Source of the DNA: Pelargonium cotyledonis
Lineage: Eukaryota; Streptophyta; Magnoliopsida; Geraniales; Geraniaceae
Length of the DNA stretch: 30,748 nt
Reading direction: 5' to 3'
NCBI GenBank assembly: GCA_036897625.1
Contig: JAYMTA010000350.1
Location: 1 to 30,748 of the forward strand
Shown here: piece after piece, positions 1-11,400 of the stretch
How positions within the stretch are numbered: position 1 is the first letter of the stretch
Layout of the letters: every line of letters begins with the position of its first letter
The notes under the pieces: model-generated
What the model saw: only the letters and a program-made list of their open reading frames with translations
What the model was told of the DNA's origin: nothing
The model's database searches: none
Program-made: the position numbers and the translations under genes

Positions 1-243
1 TGTTTTTTAAAACTATATTGAGGTTTGGATTATGCCTCACTTAGATCGAACCTGCGATTATAGGGCGTTTAGCTCCTATGTCCATGTCTGGTTCGAACCC
101 CTAAAGTTGAAACATTTATCTGTATTCGCCATTATCTATTTTTAAAATAAAATATTTCCATTAAAAAAAAATAACATACAAACATAACATATTTTTAATG
201 ATTAGGTATTTTTTTTTAATAACAAATACCAAAGACTATAAAT
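1..243. other. AT-rich upstream DNA, no gene seen
   Basis: No open frame or RNA gene can be supported here. A short GGTTCGAACCCC stretch near 92-104 looks like a tRNA B box (internal Pol III promoter). No acceptor stem or A box pairs with it, so at most it is a decayed tRNA-derived SINE. The rest is A/T-rich. Confidence 0.5.
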
Positions 244-442
244 TGGGCCGGATAAATTGGGCCTATGAGCTAATAAAAATCAAGTTTCAGTTTTCCAGAT
301 GAATTAGATGCAAATGGGCTCGATATTTAAGCTTAATTTGTACAATTGGCCTGGCCCATCGATAACTTGTATATTCCAAAAAATAGAGCAAAACCTTAAA
401 ACCTCGTATCATGTCTATAGCAGAGTAGTAGCTTAAACCCTA
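244..442 (+). promoter_or_regulatory. Site II elements plus telo-box promoter of the nucleolar-type gene
   Basis: Four site II motifs (TGGGCC/T or its complement) are visible at 244-249, 258-263, 315-320 and 353-358. A telo-box AAACCCTA follows at 435-442, about 57 bases before the ATG. In plants this combination (TCP-bound site II plus telo-box) is characteristic of genes for ribosomal proteins and ribosome-assembly factors that respond to cell proliferation. No convincing TATA box is seen, which fits that promoter class. The motifs are direct observation; the regulation is inference from the known class. Confidence 0.7.
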
Positions 443-498
443 GTTACTTCAGTGCTGAAATCTTGAGAAGAGAGAAAAAAAGAAGTTAATCGCAAGCC

Positions 499-2875
499 AT
501 GTCGGACACAGAAGATAATGACTCCGACGTGCCGGAGGAATTCACCGCCGAACAGGTTTTTATAAGTTTAAATTAATCAATTTGTTAAATTTCTCGTTGC
601 CTGAAAAACCAACCTGAGCATTCGGATGATTTTGTGGTTACAGGGAGTACAGCAAGACGAAGAGATAAGAAGAGTTCAGAAGGAAAACAAGGCCAGGTAA
701 GCTTTCTTTTTTCTCTATGTGCTACTTACAGGTAACAGCTTTTCATTGATTTATTTGGGTTCTGATTGAATTGCTGAGACGATGCTGAAAGAGACGGGAA
801 ATTACAAAAAAGTGATTTGAATTTGAATTTGAATTTGAATTCGAATTCATTTTTGGTTGTTTACTATTTGGGATTAAGTCATGGTCAACCAGAGTATATA
901 ATGTATGGTGGTCGCAAAAGGATTAGTTAAAGGGGGAATTTTGATTGTTTAATGGCTTGAAGAGGCATTGGGGAACTATAATATTTCTGCCTGCTGTCCA
1001 TGTAACATATGAGCTTAGACTGATTTATGTTATAACTTGATGGTGATATGGTATGGGAGAAAAAAAATCTCAGCTAAACTTTTAGTGGCTGAGACTCAGC
1101 CATGCCAATAAAGTGATGACACCTCATGAACTAACACTAATACCCACCTCCAAGAATTTGTGGGCGCGGAATGCCTGCCCATATCCATTTATTTTGTGTC
1201 TTGACTGAGACTCATTGCTCTCAATGGTATAAAAACTAAATTGATCTTTTCTTCGTATTCTTTTTCCTTTGGATATTAGCCATTAGCACTATGAACTTCG
1301 ACCACTTCTCTATAAAGCTAGATTATTTGGTTTTCACCTTCAGTATCACACACAAACACACACTACCCTTACTCTTCCTTTATTTATTTGTTGGATTAAA
1401 ATGCCCTTCGTTGAGTATTTTTCTCCCCTCAGGTTGGTTTCTGGCCAATTTGAAACTGCATGTGTAGGCATTTAAGTTGTTCACGTGTGCTGTTGACATG
1501 AAATTCGTCTCCTGTAAAGCAGGGAAGGATCTTTCACAGCTAAGATGCTGTGGAACTTAATAAAGAGTTACCACCTTGGGCGGAGGATATATGATTTCAT
1601 TTGTCAAGGAATCTGCAAGGAGTTAGCCTAGACATCTTTTAAATCCCAAGACATGATTTAATAATGAAGTAAAGGGGTGTGGATGAGATTCTTATGAGGA
1701 CTTGTGCTCTTTGTTGTAGTCGAATTAGCCACCAGTTTGTATTTGAAGGAGGACCTCAGTGTCATTGGGTTTTGTATGTTTGATAGTACTCCAGTGGTTA
1801 CTGGTTAGTGAATTTAGAAAGAAATGAACGTTCTGAATATGAACTATTGTCTCTGTCCCAAAATAATTGTCCACTTTCTTTACCCTTATTCTCTAAAAAG
1901 TGGACAATTATTTTGGGATGGAGGGAGTATTTATTTCTTATTTTCTGGGTTAGGAATTGAATAATCAATCCTAATTTCAACTGTGGACTTATTTTGTGCT
2001 AAAATAGTTGAAGAGATGCATTAGGAATCAAATATTGCAGGTTAACATTACGTATTCTACAAGATATTTAAGCCTTACGACAACCTTTTTATTCTGAATC
2101 AAAGTTTTTGTCATGTGATCTACATTGTTATTGCAGTGTTCAAAAGTGTTTCGCCTGTGATTAACTTATACTGCCGAATGCATATTTTGTAGAACAGTTA
2201 ATTTTACAGAACATGTTACATTTTCCTCTATAGGATTGCTCGTGAAGGAAAAGAACGTCGCAAGAAATGGGCCCAAAACATAACACCCCGACCATCTAAA
2301 GGAACCAAAATGGTTCAAGATGTAATAGAACCTGAAGCACGTGAGGAGTCTACTGCTAAAGGGGGTATGCTTCCTATTGAGATTGTTGAAATGCTTGCAG
2401 CTCGTGAGAAGTATGATCTCTCTCTCTCTCTCTCTCGTGTATGAACTTACATATATGTGTGTGTGTGCTTGTGTGATTCTTGAACTTTAAAGTTAATGTT
2501 CCAACTTCCAACCAATTGGATATATCTCATCTGCAGACAAATTTTCTCATCAGACTCCGAGGATGAGAATGCTGAGGCAAAGCACACTAAAAGAAAGAAA
2601 AAGCTCAAAAGTTCAGGGTACGTACCATTTTCTCATAATTAGAAGAAGACTAGGCTACTTGTTGATTCTGATGAAATGATTATTTCGTGATTGTGATTTG
2701 CAGGGTAGCACCCATTATTTTGAAGGATGCACGGCCTGCCCAATGCTTACAGAATTCCTTGGAGTTCTTGAAGAAACGTAAAATGCAGGTTCCAAGGTCA
2801 TTTTCAGTTTTGAACAACTCTAATCAAGCACTACGCCTCCTTTCTGCTTCAGGCTTGTTACGCAATAACAAATGA
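499..2875 (+). CDS. Probable U3 snoRNP / 90S pre-ribosome protein (Bud21/Utp16-like), 179 aa, five exons
   Basis: Coding exons join(499-555, 644-696, 2234-2410, 2537-2617, 2704-2875) have GT-AG borders and sum to 540 nt (179 residues plus stop). The N-terminus is acidic (MSDTEDNDSDVPEEF). A very basic stretch follows (RIAREGKERRKKWAQN, about residues 37-52), then GMLPIEIVEMLAAREKQ, an acidic SSDSEDE patch, a KRKKKLK nuclear/nucleolar-type signal, and a C-terminal block around residues 122-179 (LEFLKKRKMQVPRSF). The order of an LP...L-AREK helix, an SDSE patch and a basic C-terminus resembles the Bud21/Utp16 family. That family belongs to the U3-containing small-subunit processome, which cleaves pre-rRNA in the nucleolus. 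The promoter motifs upstream support this role. The ATG at 499 is the first in frame after the telo-box. Intron 2 is 1537 nt. The family assignment is from memory of the motif order and could be wrong; the exon model is firm. Confidence 0.75.
815..845 (+). repeat. TTTGAA hexamer microsatellite
   Basis: About five tandem copies of the hexamer TTTGAA (one imperfect, ending TTCGAATTC) lie inside intron 2 of the nucleolar-type gene. Confidence 0.8.
1847..1927. mobile_element. Stowaway-type MITE, 81 bp (Tc1/mariner)
   Basis: The inverted ends are about 30 bp and share the core CCCAAAATAATTGTCCACTT. The right end reads CTCCCTCCATCCC on the opposite strand, the signature terminus of plant Stowaway elements. 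The element is bounded by TA at 1845-1846 and 1928-1929, the expected 2-bp target duplication. It is almost entirely inverted repeat, so it would fold into a near-perfect hairpin. It sits in intron 2 of the nucleolar-type gene. The left terminus is slightly diverged. Confidence 0.85.
2417..2467 (+). repeat. (TC)n and (TG)n microsatellites in intron 3
   Basis: A ten-unit TC run (2417-2436) starts seven bases after the exon 3 donor, and a short TG run lies at about 2455-2467. Both are within the 126-nt intron 3. Confidence 0.85.
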
Positions 2876-3938
2876 ATACGTAGTCTGTAAGTTTGTGGTC
2901 GTAATATTGATGCTACTATTGCATTCTCCTTGGCTTGATGCTAGGTGATAGATGGAGAACTGGGAGATCAGTTGGATCAACCTATCAGTTTTGTAATCAG
3001 TCCTTTTGTGTCAGTAGCTACACTATCTGCTGTCATTTGAGACATTGTATTGTGCTCTAGCCTGCCTAATATGGGGCCTGGCACCAAATGAAGTTTCAAA
3101 TTGAGATTATCTTTTTGAGATCCAAATCTTCCTTGTGTCTATCATGTATTGTTTAGTACACATAAAAACCTACTTGATTCCTGGGTTTTTTTATTCTTAA
3201 ATTGCAATTTAATCATGGAAAAGAGATCTAGTAACTTCTTGGGGCCCAGAATAGTTTGTAGTAGACATTCCACTACCCACTTGAATATTCAGTTCAGATA
3301 TGTGGTTCCTCATATCCATCTTGTATTGGCCAGAACTTTACTTCTTCCCGCTGGTCTGTGCCACTACAATCAATGCAAAGCCACTTTATCCCATTGTTTC
3401 TTTCCTATAATAGGAAATGAAGGTTCTAATTTCTTATCCCACCCAACTTCAATGCTCTAACCAACTGCTAGTTCTTTGGTGGTTTAGTAGTTTAGTGTGT
3501 GAATTCCTGCTAACACTGCAAAGAGTAGATAGGGGTCAGGTTAGCGTATACAGTGCTTGAATGAGTATTGGTTCTCCTTAGACTTCACTAGTTTCCGTAT
3601 ACTTTACATGACAACATCTTTTTCGTAGTTCGTTCAGGTCACTTTAGAAGTAATAACCATTTTAGAAGAAAAAATTAGCACTGTAGTGTTCAATCATGAC
3701 TGAAGTTGGGGAAGTGTTTTAGGTTTTTGTTCTATCCCATACATACTGAAATCTTGAGAAGAAGAAGAAGAAGAAGATGGATTATTTACTATGACTGTTT
3801 ACTAGAGAAATACACACACTCACACAAACACACATATCTATAAATATCATCATTCATTTTCATCCTAAAGAGACATGCCTCAGCTGCTGTAGCTTCGAAA
3901 GTTTATAGATGTTGCAGTCTTAATCTCGCATGATGGGG
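2876..3938. other. Intergenic: 3' UTR of the nucleolar-type gene, then 3' flank of the small minus-strand gene
   Basis: The first 150-250 bases are presumably the 3' UTR of the upstream gene, but no canonical AATAAA is visible close to the stop. An open frame at 3149-3460 has no recognisable protein signature and I treat it as chance. An (AAG)n run lies around 3759-3777. The genes on either side converge, so both 3' ends share this interval. Confidence 0.5.
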
Positions 3939-4256
3939 TTATGGGGATGAGAAAGCATCTCCTAGGTGCAGCCACCTCTGCTGGTAGGCCGGTCCTGAAG
4001 TAGAGCTATTAGGGCTTGCCATGGCTTGTAAAGCTTCTTTAACCTTGTTTAGGCTCCTGTGGTGCCGGATGCGCCGGAGTACAGCATCTTTGTCCAGGGA
4101 TCCTGGTGATGATCTGAGATAGAGATGGCTTGTGATGGGGCTTGCTGCCTCCTGATCACTGTCTTTATCTTCTTTTTGTGGGCTCTTGAATTTCACATTA
4201 CTCTCAACAGCCTCTGGTGAGAAAGAGCGTTGAGCTTTGGAAATCACAAATGCCAT
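3939..4256 (-). CDS. Small plant-specific protein of unknown function, 105 aa, intronless
   Basis: The chosen start at 4256 begins MAFVISKAQRSF. The open frame extends upstream to an ATG at 4466, but that would put the start before the TATA box at 4298-4304, and the upstream residues look non-coding. The protein is small and basic with Ser/Pro-rich ends. Its conserved-looking centre is YLRSSPGSLDKDAVLRRIRH (about residues 47-66), followed by a Lys/Leu-rich helix, a Ser/Thr linker and a C-terminal W-x-L-x-DAFSSP. This LDK-x-VLRRIRHR-x-x-NK motif plus a C-terminal tryptophan and DAF(S/A)xP occurs in a family of short land-plant proteins whose function I do not know. There is no signal peptide or membrane segment. 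It is convergent with the nucleolar-type gene and lies about 1.2 kb downstream of the VPS13 gene's stop, on the same strand. Confidence 0.8.
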   Translation of the reverse strand: MAFVISKAQRSFSPEAVESNVKFKSPQKEDKDSDQEAASPITSHLYLRSSPGSLDKDAVLRRIRHHRSLNKVKEALQAMASPNSSTSGPAYQQRWLHLGDAFSSP

Positions 4257-4297
4257 ATTAATTTTCTCTGCTAAGAAAGAGATGTGGAGTTGAGAGG

Positions 4298-4304
4298 TTT
4301 TATA
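4298..4304 (-). promoter_or_regulatory. TATA box of the small plant-specific gene
   Basis: TATAAAA on the minus strand lies 42 bases upstream of the ATG at 4256. The usual 25-35 nt spacing predicts a transcription start near 4270 and a 5' UTR of about 15 nt. This decides the start against the in-frame ATG at 4466. Confidence 0.6.
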
Positions 4305-5443
4305 GAAAATTGGCTTGTAGCTATTGCTATTAGCTAGTAGTTTGGTCATTATTTTAAGGTGGTTTCTCAAGGCTCTTTCAGGTTGCCCAACCAGTGGGTT
4401 TAAAAAAAATATACATATCATGTGGGGGTATTGTGGAGCATGCATGGCAAGTGACACATCACACATGCTGCTGGATTAGGCCTGCAAATAAAAACAACTA
4501 TTTTATGTACAGGTTCTTGGGATTGACCATGAACAAAACATGTACAATATAAGTTCACTCATTCACTGTTGATTGTGGTGTGTCAGTCTTGTGAATATAT
4601 ATCTTGTGTAGTAGAGATTTGAGATCCCAAATTCAATTCATTTTTTTTTGCTGTGAAAATGATTAGTTCATATGTCTACGTATATTTATATTGCATGTAG
4701 GCTGATGGGGACTAATCACAACCACACATCTCCTGCACTGAAAATGGATGGGGTGGGATCCAAACAGATTTTGGAGAGAGAAGGATTCTGTGATTGAGAA
4801 TACGTCAAGTCAGCAAATATATAACTTACATGCATATAAGAATCCGCTTCCTTTTCAGGTGTACTGATCTGTGGGTAAATAAATGTGTACTGTAACTAAA
4901 GATCCAGCAGGTGAAATGAATGTCAAAAAGAAAGATGGCCAAGCCAGGATCTGCAATTCGAAAGTGACATTGCCCAAATACAATTGGCAGCTATATATAG
5001 TTCTCTACAAACTGTGGGCTGCAAAAAATTGGATATGCAAAATGTAATACTGTAATTACGTATGTAGGTATACACTTACATGCTCTCAAATATGAAACAA
5101 TATCTGTTTTGATAAGCTATAATATGGAAATTATCACTTCGTTGACAAAAAATAAATGTTTTTCTTTGTATTTTGAAAGAAGAATAAAATAAAAATTCTG
5201 GGTTCATATTCTATTCTTATGCACGTGTTGTAACAAATTTAAAGAGTAATTTATCATAGAGAAATTCAAGTATAACTATTTTTTTTATATAGAAACACAT
5301 CACTAGTGTTAGTACTAAGTTCATAAATGTAAGTACACTTTCTATCGGATGTTAATATCATTGAATCTGGACAAGTTCAGTGGTTTCAAGTATTTGAGGA
5401 TGGCCATAAAAGTAACAGATCAAGACGAAGAAACGGTATAGTT
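4305..5443. other. Intergenic: upstream of the small gene and 3' flank of the VPS13-like gene
   Basis: No gene is seen. A perfect G-box CACGTG (5222-5227) lies about 0.97 kb upstream of the small gene and could bind bZIP/bHLH factors, but at that distance it may be coincidental. The VPS13 3' UTR lies just below 5444. An AATAAA-type signal (minus strand, 5443-5448) overlaps the stop codon itself. Confidence 0.5.
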
Positions 5444-8400
5444 TTATTGAGTGTCATTCTTGTCAAGAAAACTCAACAAAAATCCGCTAACTATTCTTCG
5501 TGCTACAGGATTTGGAATACAACGACATAACCGTCCATCAATATAAGCTACAAAACTCGAAAATACAAATCTACCAACACCCCATTTCCAATTCAACTTC
5601 ATATTCTGCTGTTGCTCTTTATTGGTGCCTGCCATCTCTTTCTTTATCTTTAAGCCTTCCACAAACTTACCCGTTCGCTTTCTCAATATGCGGATTGCAA
5701 AGCTCACAAATAGGTGTTCACACAATGTCAGCACCGTCGGTCCAAATTTCCATTCCTGTGGACAAGAAACTCTTGTTAAACTAAATCAAGGATAACCAGG
5801 GTCTGAGCTTGTGATGCGTTAGGCCACCATCAGGGATCTGCAGTATATACTTACCATATGTATGCATATCCAGATATAGAATGAAACATTACATGAAGAG
5901 TTATCTTACGGGTCTAGTCCATATCATACCCACAAGCCAAGGACCTCAATTTACCATTACTGTAACGAATTGAAGTAGCTAATAGAGAGATATCTGTTGG
6001 CGGTCAACACTATTGGCTACATTGATGAACTTGTTTATAGGATTTCATCTTGTCTTGACCATGAGATCCAAACTAAAAGATTCAAACATGATATTCAATT
6101 GTAACAAGATATTATATTTGAGCGATACGGGACCAGCATCGAATGAATGCCATCTAATTATGCATACATAAGTTCTATCAACATATGTTAAAGGTGAATG
6201 GGAAGGACACTTACACTTTCTCCTCTAAGATGGCGTAGAGGCTGAGACGTGGCTGAAGAATCTCCTTTTATCAAGGCCTTGCTTACAAGGAATCCCCTCA
6301 CACGATCCATGATTTCATCTATGAGGGAGCTGTTTGGGGGTAAGTTTTTAAGGAAAACCTGTTGCAATTGGTAAATGCATAAATAATCTTAGATTCAGTA
6401 ATAAACACAAATTATACAGACTGGAAAGCAAAAGATGATTGTCCACATGTACTGCCAATCAATTAATCAAATAATGAACTTTACATTTGTGTTATCACAA
6501 AATATGAAGCAGAACCAGATCATTATGTTTGTGCAATGTACAATGTACCATTATTACTGGATTAGATAAATTACACATGACAATTAACTTCAATAATGGA
6601 GTCATTAGACACATGCCTCAGAGTTACAATGTAGAACGCAAGATAACAGTTGACATATACCCAGTCAATTTTACTCATATATATTCCTTCAGTTCTTACC
6701 TGATTTTCAATGACTCTCACTCTAAGATATTCTTGCTTATATATTGTATCCAACATAGCTTGCAGATATCCTTCAATATATAACTGCACATCAAATTAGC
6801 TCGAGATATCAGAAAATAAAACTTATTGAAACTCCATGATTACTGCAGTGCTTATGTCATATGTCAGACATACTAAAAACATGTATCTCTACTGAATCAG
6901 GCATGACAAAAAATTTCCCTCTATACGTAACTTCACAAATACTCCTACCCGCGTAGGTAATCCATCTTTACCTCCAACAGCACATCCCTAGGCCCTAGCC
7001 CACAACCTTGAGTAGGTGTAATTAAGGTAGGAAGATAGTAACCACCCAAATAAGTTCCTAGTATCTAAATTAAACAAAATATAACAGCCTAGAGAAAGAA
7101 AGCTGTCATCAGAGATACATGTAACAAAAAGTACCTCATCAACCCCAGGACTACGATCAAGTTTGATCTTTCTATCTGGGCCGCCTTCCATCAGAGCACT
7201 CCCTAATAGTGATGGTTCCATAGCCAAATGCAATATTCCTTGGCGAAAACCACTTGCCTAGAGAATATCATGGATATCAAGATGTCAGTACCATTGATTT
7301 CAGTAGTATATCTTAACTCTGATACCCTAATGTTAAATACAAAAATATTGAAGTCACATATCACACATAAGATATCCATGAACAAAGGACGAATATCACC
7401 ATTCCATTAAAACCACTTGTTTCTGCTCCTTTCAGAACAGAGTCTGATATTTCGGTGACAGTGGCAAAGAGTACATTAGACCCAGCAGTTCTCAACTGCA
7501 AAATCATCAGAGGATTGATTTTAGTCCACACAGAAACAATAATATGTTGACATGAATGAAATATAAACTTACAGTTTTTCCCAGATCACCAAAGTAGCGT
7601 TTTGTTCCAGAGAATCCTTTACCATCAATACATTTACTGATGAATTTGAATGTACCTGTGACAATGGGCAAGACAACACATATCGTGAGCATCAAGGAAC
7701 CTTGGTTTCTAATACATATCAAAAATACCAAGACATGTTGGGCCAAGTGGTTAAAACACTTTGGATTCCCTCTGAGGTCTCAAGTTCGAGCCTTCTTGTC
7801 GACGGTATGGGGTGGGGTTTAGGGTGACGTTCCCTTTGGGGAGTGAGAAACATTGTTACTTCGAGTATAATGTCCCATTACTGATTAAAAAAAAAAAAGA
7901 TACTAAGCACAGGAAAGAAAAGGGGATGGGGGGAGGGGTAGGGTGGAGTGTCTATATGCACTATCCCAAAAGAATTGTTGATTACATAAGCAATAAGATC
8001 ATTTTCATTAGCAACAACCTTCATCTATCTATAGAGTATCATTTTCATAAGCAACAATTAGCAAACTGTAGCCCATATGATCCACACAAGTCATGCCCCA
8101 TATAAAAGCAATAAGATCATTTTCATTAGCAACAACCTTCATCTATCTATACAATATCATTTTCATAAGCAACAATTAGCAAACTGCAGCCCATATGATC
8201 CACACAAGTCATGCCCCATATAAAAGAATACCAACTTGTGCCTAGCCCCAGCACTTAAAATTTAGAACTAAAGCCCAAATGTTAATTTCAGATTACCACA
8301 TATACATTCACAGACGCAAATAGTTCAATCAGACATCACAAACGATAATAATAGCACCTACGACAATTGCAAATGCTTGAAAAAAATCATGTAACTCACT

Positions 8401-11400
8401 TTAAGCTCTGCAAGATCTAATTAGCTTATTGACTGCAACCAAAATGAACATATATATTCATGAAACTGACAGTTATTATTTAATAACACAGAGATCAGTG
8501 GGAAAAAAGTACCTAAAGTTAAGCCTGGAAGATTCCTAAATCCACGGGATGGATCAAAGAAAGCATCAAGGGAAGAAGAAGCCAAGTCGTCAAAAATAGA
8601 TGCACAAAAAGGTGGAAGATACGGGCTTCCTTTAGCAATACAGATGGCTCTCATGGTATGCCTGGAGTTTAAAATTAAAAAAATAAAAACTTTTGAACTT
8701 CAAAAAATAACCTAATAAATATATGGAATGTGCAGATGACAACTTTTCTTCTCCCTTGAGTCCCTTCAGCTATTTAGAGGTTGCCTAATGGGAGAAGCAT
8801 GATATGTATAAGTCTTACCATGAATAATGTTGAGCACACTTTATACACAACTCCCGCATTGTTATCAAAGCATGAGTAACCGAGACTCCATTCAGCTCCA
8901 CAACTTTATTCCTTATTGTAGGAACCTACAGAAGTAGGTAAAGGGGGAATACAAATCACATAGTTACAGAGCATGCAAATGCTTTACACATTTGAGTAAC
9001 AAAATAAAACATACTTCAAAAGTGCTGCCATACCTTCACCACACTGTGAAGTAAGGACCTTAGAGTCTCCTGAGCTGAGGTATAACTTGCATAAGAGTCC
9101 CCTGGTAGAAAATTTGCAGTGATCTATATATAGATATAGACACAAGTTTATGATATGTACATGTACATAAAATGAATGCAAATTTAAGGTTTATGATATG
9201 TACTGCAAGAAGCATAAAAACCTTTATTGGGTGGATTTCAAAATGATCGAAGTAAAATTGCCGACTCTGGGTTGATTCATTGAGAGATGATCTCCAGAAG
9301 GGAACAATTTTCATTAATGTCTCCTCATCAAGGTTCAAATCAAATGGCTGTGCAGGCCCAAGTTTAAAGGTCAGAGCAGCTACAGGTAATACATGCTAAC
9401 ATGCTATACTATAAAAGCTAAGCTAAATCACATAGTAATAGAAGTTAGAAGAAGATTTAGAAAAAGAAACACCAAATGGTTTTATGTACATTGGGGAAAG
9501 TCACAGGCATACAGCCTGAATTTACCTGTATAACAATAGATGAGTATCTGACTTGTATAACCTCAGAACTAGTTGATAGTATTACAAAGACAACTTTGAG
9601 CATGGAATCATTTGAGTCACTGTCTAATTGGTGTCCCCGAAGCATTGCAGCAAAAGGTGCTCCAACCCACTTCTGATCAACATTCATGGACTGCATTTAT
9701 TAGAAACAAAAGGCATTTCAGTAGTATATATAGTTGATGAAAGTTTACTCAGATTACCTTTGATATAGAGCCAACTTTGAACTATAATTAAAACTTCATT
9801 TGCTCATGAATTATGATAGGACATATTCTGAACACAAAATTTTGCGCAATGTAATGTACATGTCAATTACTCATTCAATAGCAACAAGCAATTCTAAACA
9901 ATTATCACCTGCACAGTGATCTGGTTATAAATCTGACGATCTGCAAACACAGAATCCAGATTGATATTTCCAAGCCTTGCGACTACTATTGGTGTATAAA
10001 CTGTGGGTTCGCTAGAAGCGGCATCCTTTAGAGAATCATAACATGAGGAAAAAGTTTAGTACAAGACTTTGAAGAATTTTTCGACATACGTGTCAACTTG
10101 ATCAAACAAAATTGAACCAAAAAGCATACTTATCAGGAATATGAAATGGGATAACTGAATGAGTTGGGTGACATAATCAATAATATAATCTGGACTAACC
10201 TGCCTTTCAACTTCAAGTAAGTGGACTGCAAACTGTAAAACTCTTAGTTGAATCTTTGCACTTGAATGAGACACTGAATCTCCCCTGTGATTATCGGACA
10301 GCTCACAAACTCGTAAAACACGCGTCGGACCATTTGCATATATTTCATATCCCAACTTTACCATCTCTATGCCATTGAGTTTACCAAAGCCAGTTCTCTG
10401 GTCTCCCAGTCCTTCATCCCAACCTACATGAGATGCCAACACTCCATGTTGCCTGAATTTGAACAATGGTTTCCAAGACCGCACCTTATCCAACTTAATT
10501 TCACTTAAAAGATGGATTCCTACGAGAAAAACCATGTTGCATGTTCATAAATACTCTTACTATACAAATATATTTGAAGCTACAAATAAAATAGTATCGA
10601 AGATGCCTTCAATGAGGAAAACCCAAGTTAGATCCTTTTCTAAAGACTCATCTTTCTGGCTAGCTTTATGAGCTATTTAAGATTTTTCAATATGAGTCGG
10701 TCATTACAGGACAGATCAATCTTATAGTAATCTATCACTCAGTTGATACGCACCAAAGGACAAGCTGAGATAGATTGCATTTTTAAGGGAACTACAAAGT
10801 TAGCACGTAGTAAACCTTCCTGGTATCATCTTTTCATATTTTTAGCAGACAGCAATGTGACAGCTTGGTGCCTTACAAGAGAAATCAAAACAAAATTACC
10901 ATGAACAAACACATAAATATCAGTAATTACCACTTATTTGGACAACCAATTTGCGTGGAAGTGTTAAATCATCCCACACATAATCGACACTACGTTCAGA
11001 TCCAAGAACGTCATGTTCTGATGAATCCTGTACATTGTCCAATGACAATTGGAAACATAATTAGCAAACTTATCATATATCCACTGAATATATTTCAAGC
11101 TGGTGACTACGAAAATTAGTATGACAACCCAACCTTCTGATAGTATGTGAGAGATGCATTAGGTAAATGGTTCTCAATCCGATAAGGTAGACTGACATTT
11201 GGTGGTTTCTGGAATTGCAAAATGAAAGTAGAACCTTCTTCAACCACATGAACAGATGCAAATTCTGCTGCATTATTGTCTGGTGCAGTTGCTTGATTTA
11301 ATTGTTTCCGGAATTTCAAGAAAAAACGGCCTAGTGAAGCAATGCATATAGGCCCCGACCAACCTAGTTCCGACTCATTCAATCGAAATTGAACAAATGC

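Larger units (their letters stand above)
697..2233 (+). other. Intron 2 of the nucleolar-type gene
   Basis: This 1537-nt intron has donor AG|GTAAGC and acceptor TATAG|G. It contains a short TTTGAA repeat (about 815-845) and a Stowaway MITE (1847-1927). Nothing else is recognised, and no coding potential is seen on either strand. Confidence 0.7.
7656..8512 (-). other. VPS13 intron 30 (857 nt), repeat-bearing
   Basis: The intron lies between exon 30 (G-L-T-L) and exon 31 (G-T-F-K). The donor is TTTAG|GTACTT and the acceptor GTCACAG|GT. It holds a SINE (7736-7899) and a 118-bp tandem duplication (7988-8223). Confidence 0.85.
5444..9347 (-). other. VPS13: C-terminal region of the VPS13-like protein (exons 27-36, residues 2720-3156)
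   Basis: This is the most strongly patterned part of the protein. Exon 27 begins P-F-D-L-N-L-D-E-E-T. Exon 30 contains S-I-F-D-D-L-A-S-S-S-L-D-A-F-F-D-P-S. Exon 31 contains G-T-K-R-Y-F-G-D-L-G-K-T. Exons 33-34 have A-M-E-P-S-L-L-G-S-A-L-M-E-G-G-P-D-R-K-I and Y-I-E-G-Y-L-Q-A-M-L-D. Exon 35 has V-R-G-F-L-V-S-K-A-L. The final exon is strongly basic. In VPS13 and ATG2 the equivalent helices attach the protein to lipid droplets, mitochondria or other acceptor membranes. The protein ends at a TAA (5444-5446). Confidence 0.65.

Noticed and set aside
50-105. tRNA-like sequence at the left edge
   Set aside because: A B box-like GGTTCGAACCCC is present, but there is no cloverleaf, acceptor stem or anticodon arm.
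3149-3460. 103-codon open frame between the two small genes
   Set aside because: It has low-complexity, Leu/His/Ser-rich wording without a domain or conserved motif, lies in AT-rich intergenic DNA, and has no supporting promoter.
4257-4466. Upstream in-frame extension of the small gene to an ATG at 4466
   Set aside because: The extension would span the TATA box, and its residues lack the composition of the rest of the protein.
9149-9208. Twice-occurring GTTTATGATATGTAC in VPS13 intron 27
   Set aside because: It is a short AT-rich direct repeat within a 98-nt intron, consistent with chance or small slippage.
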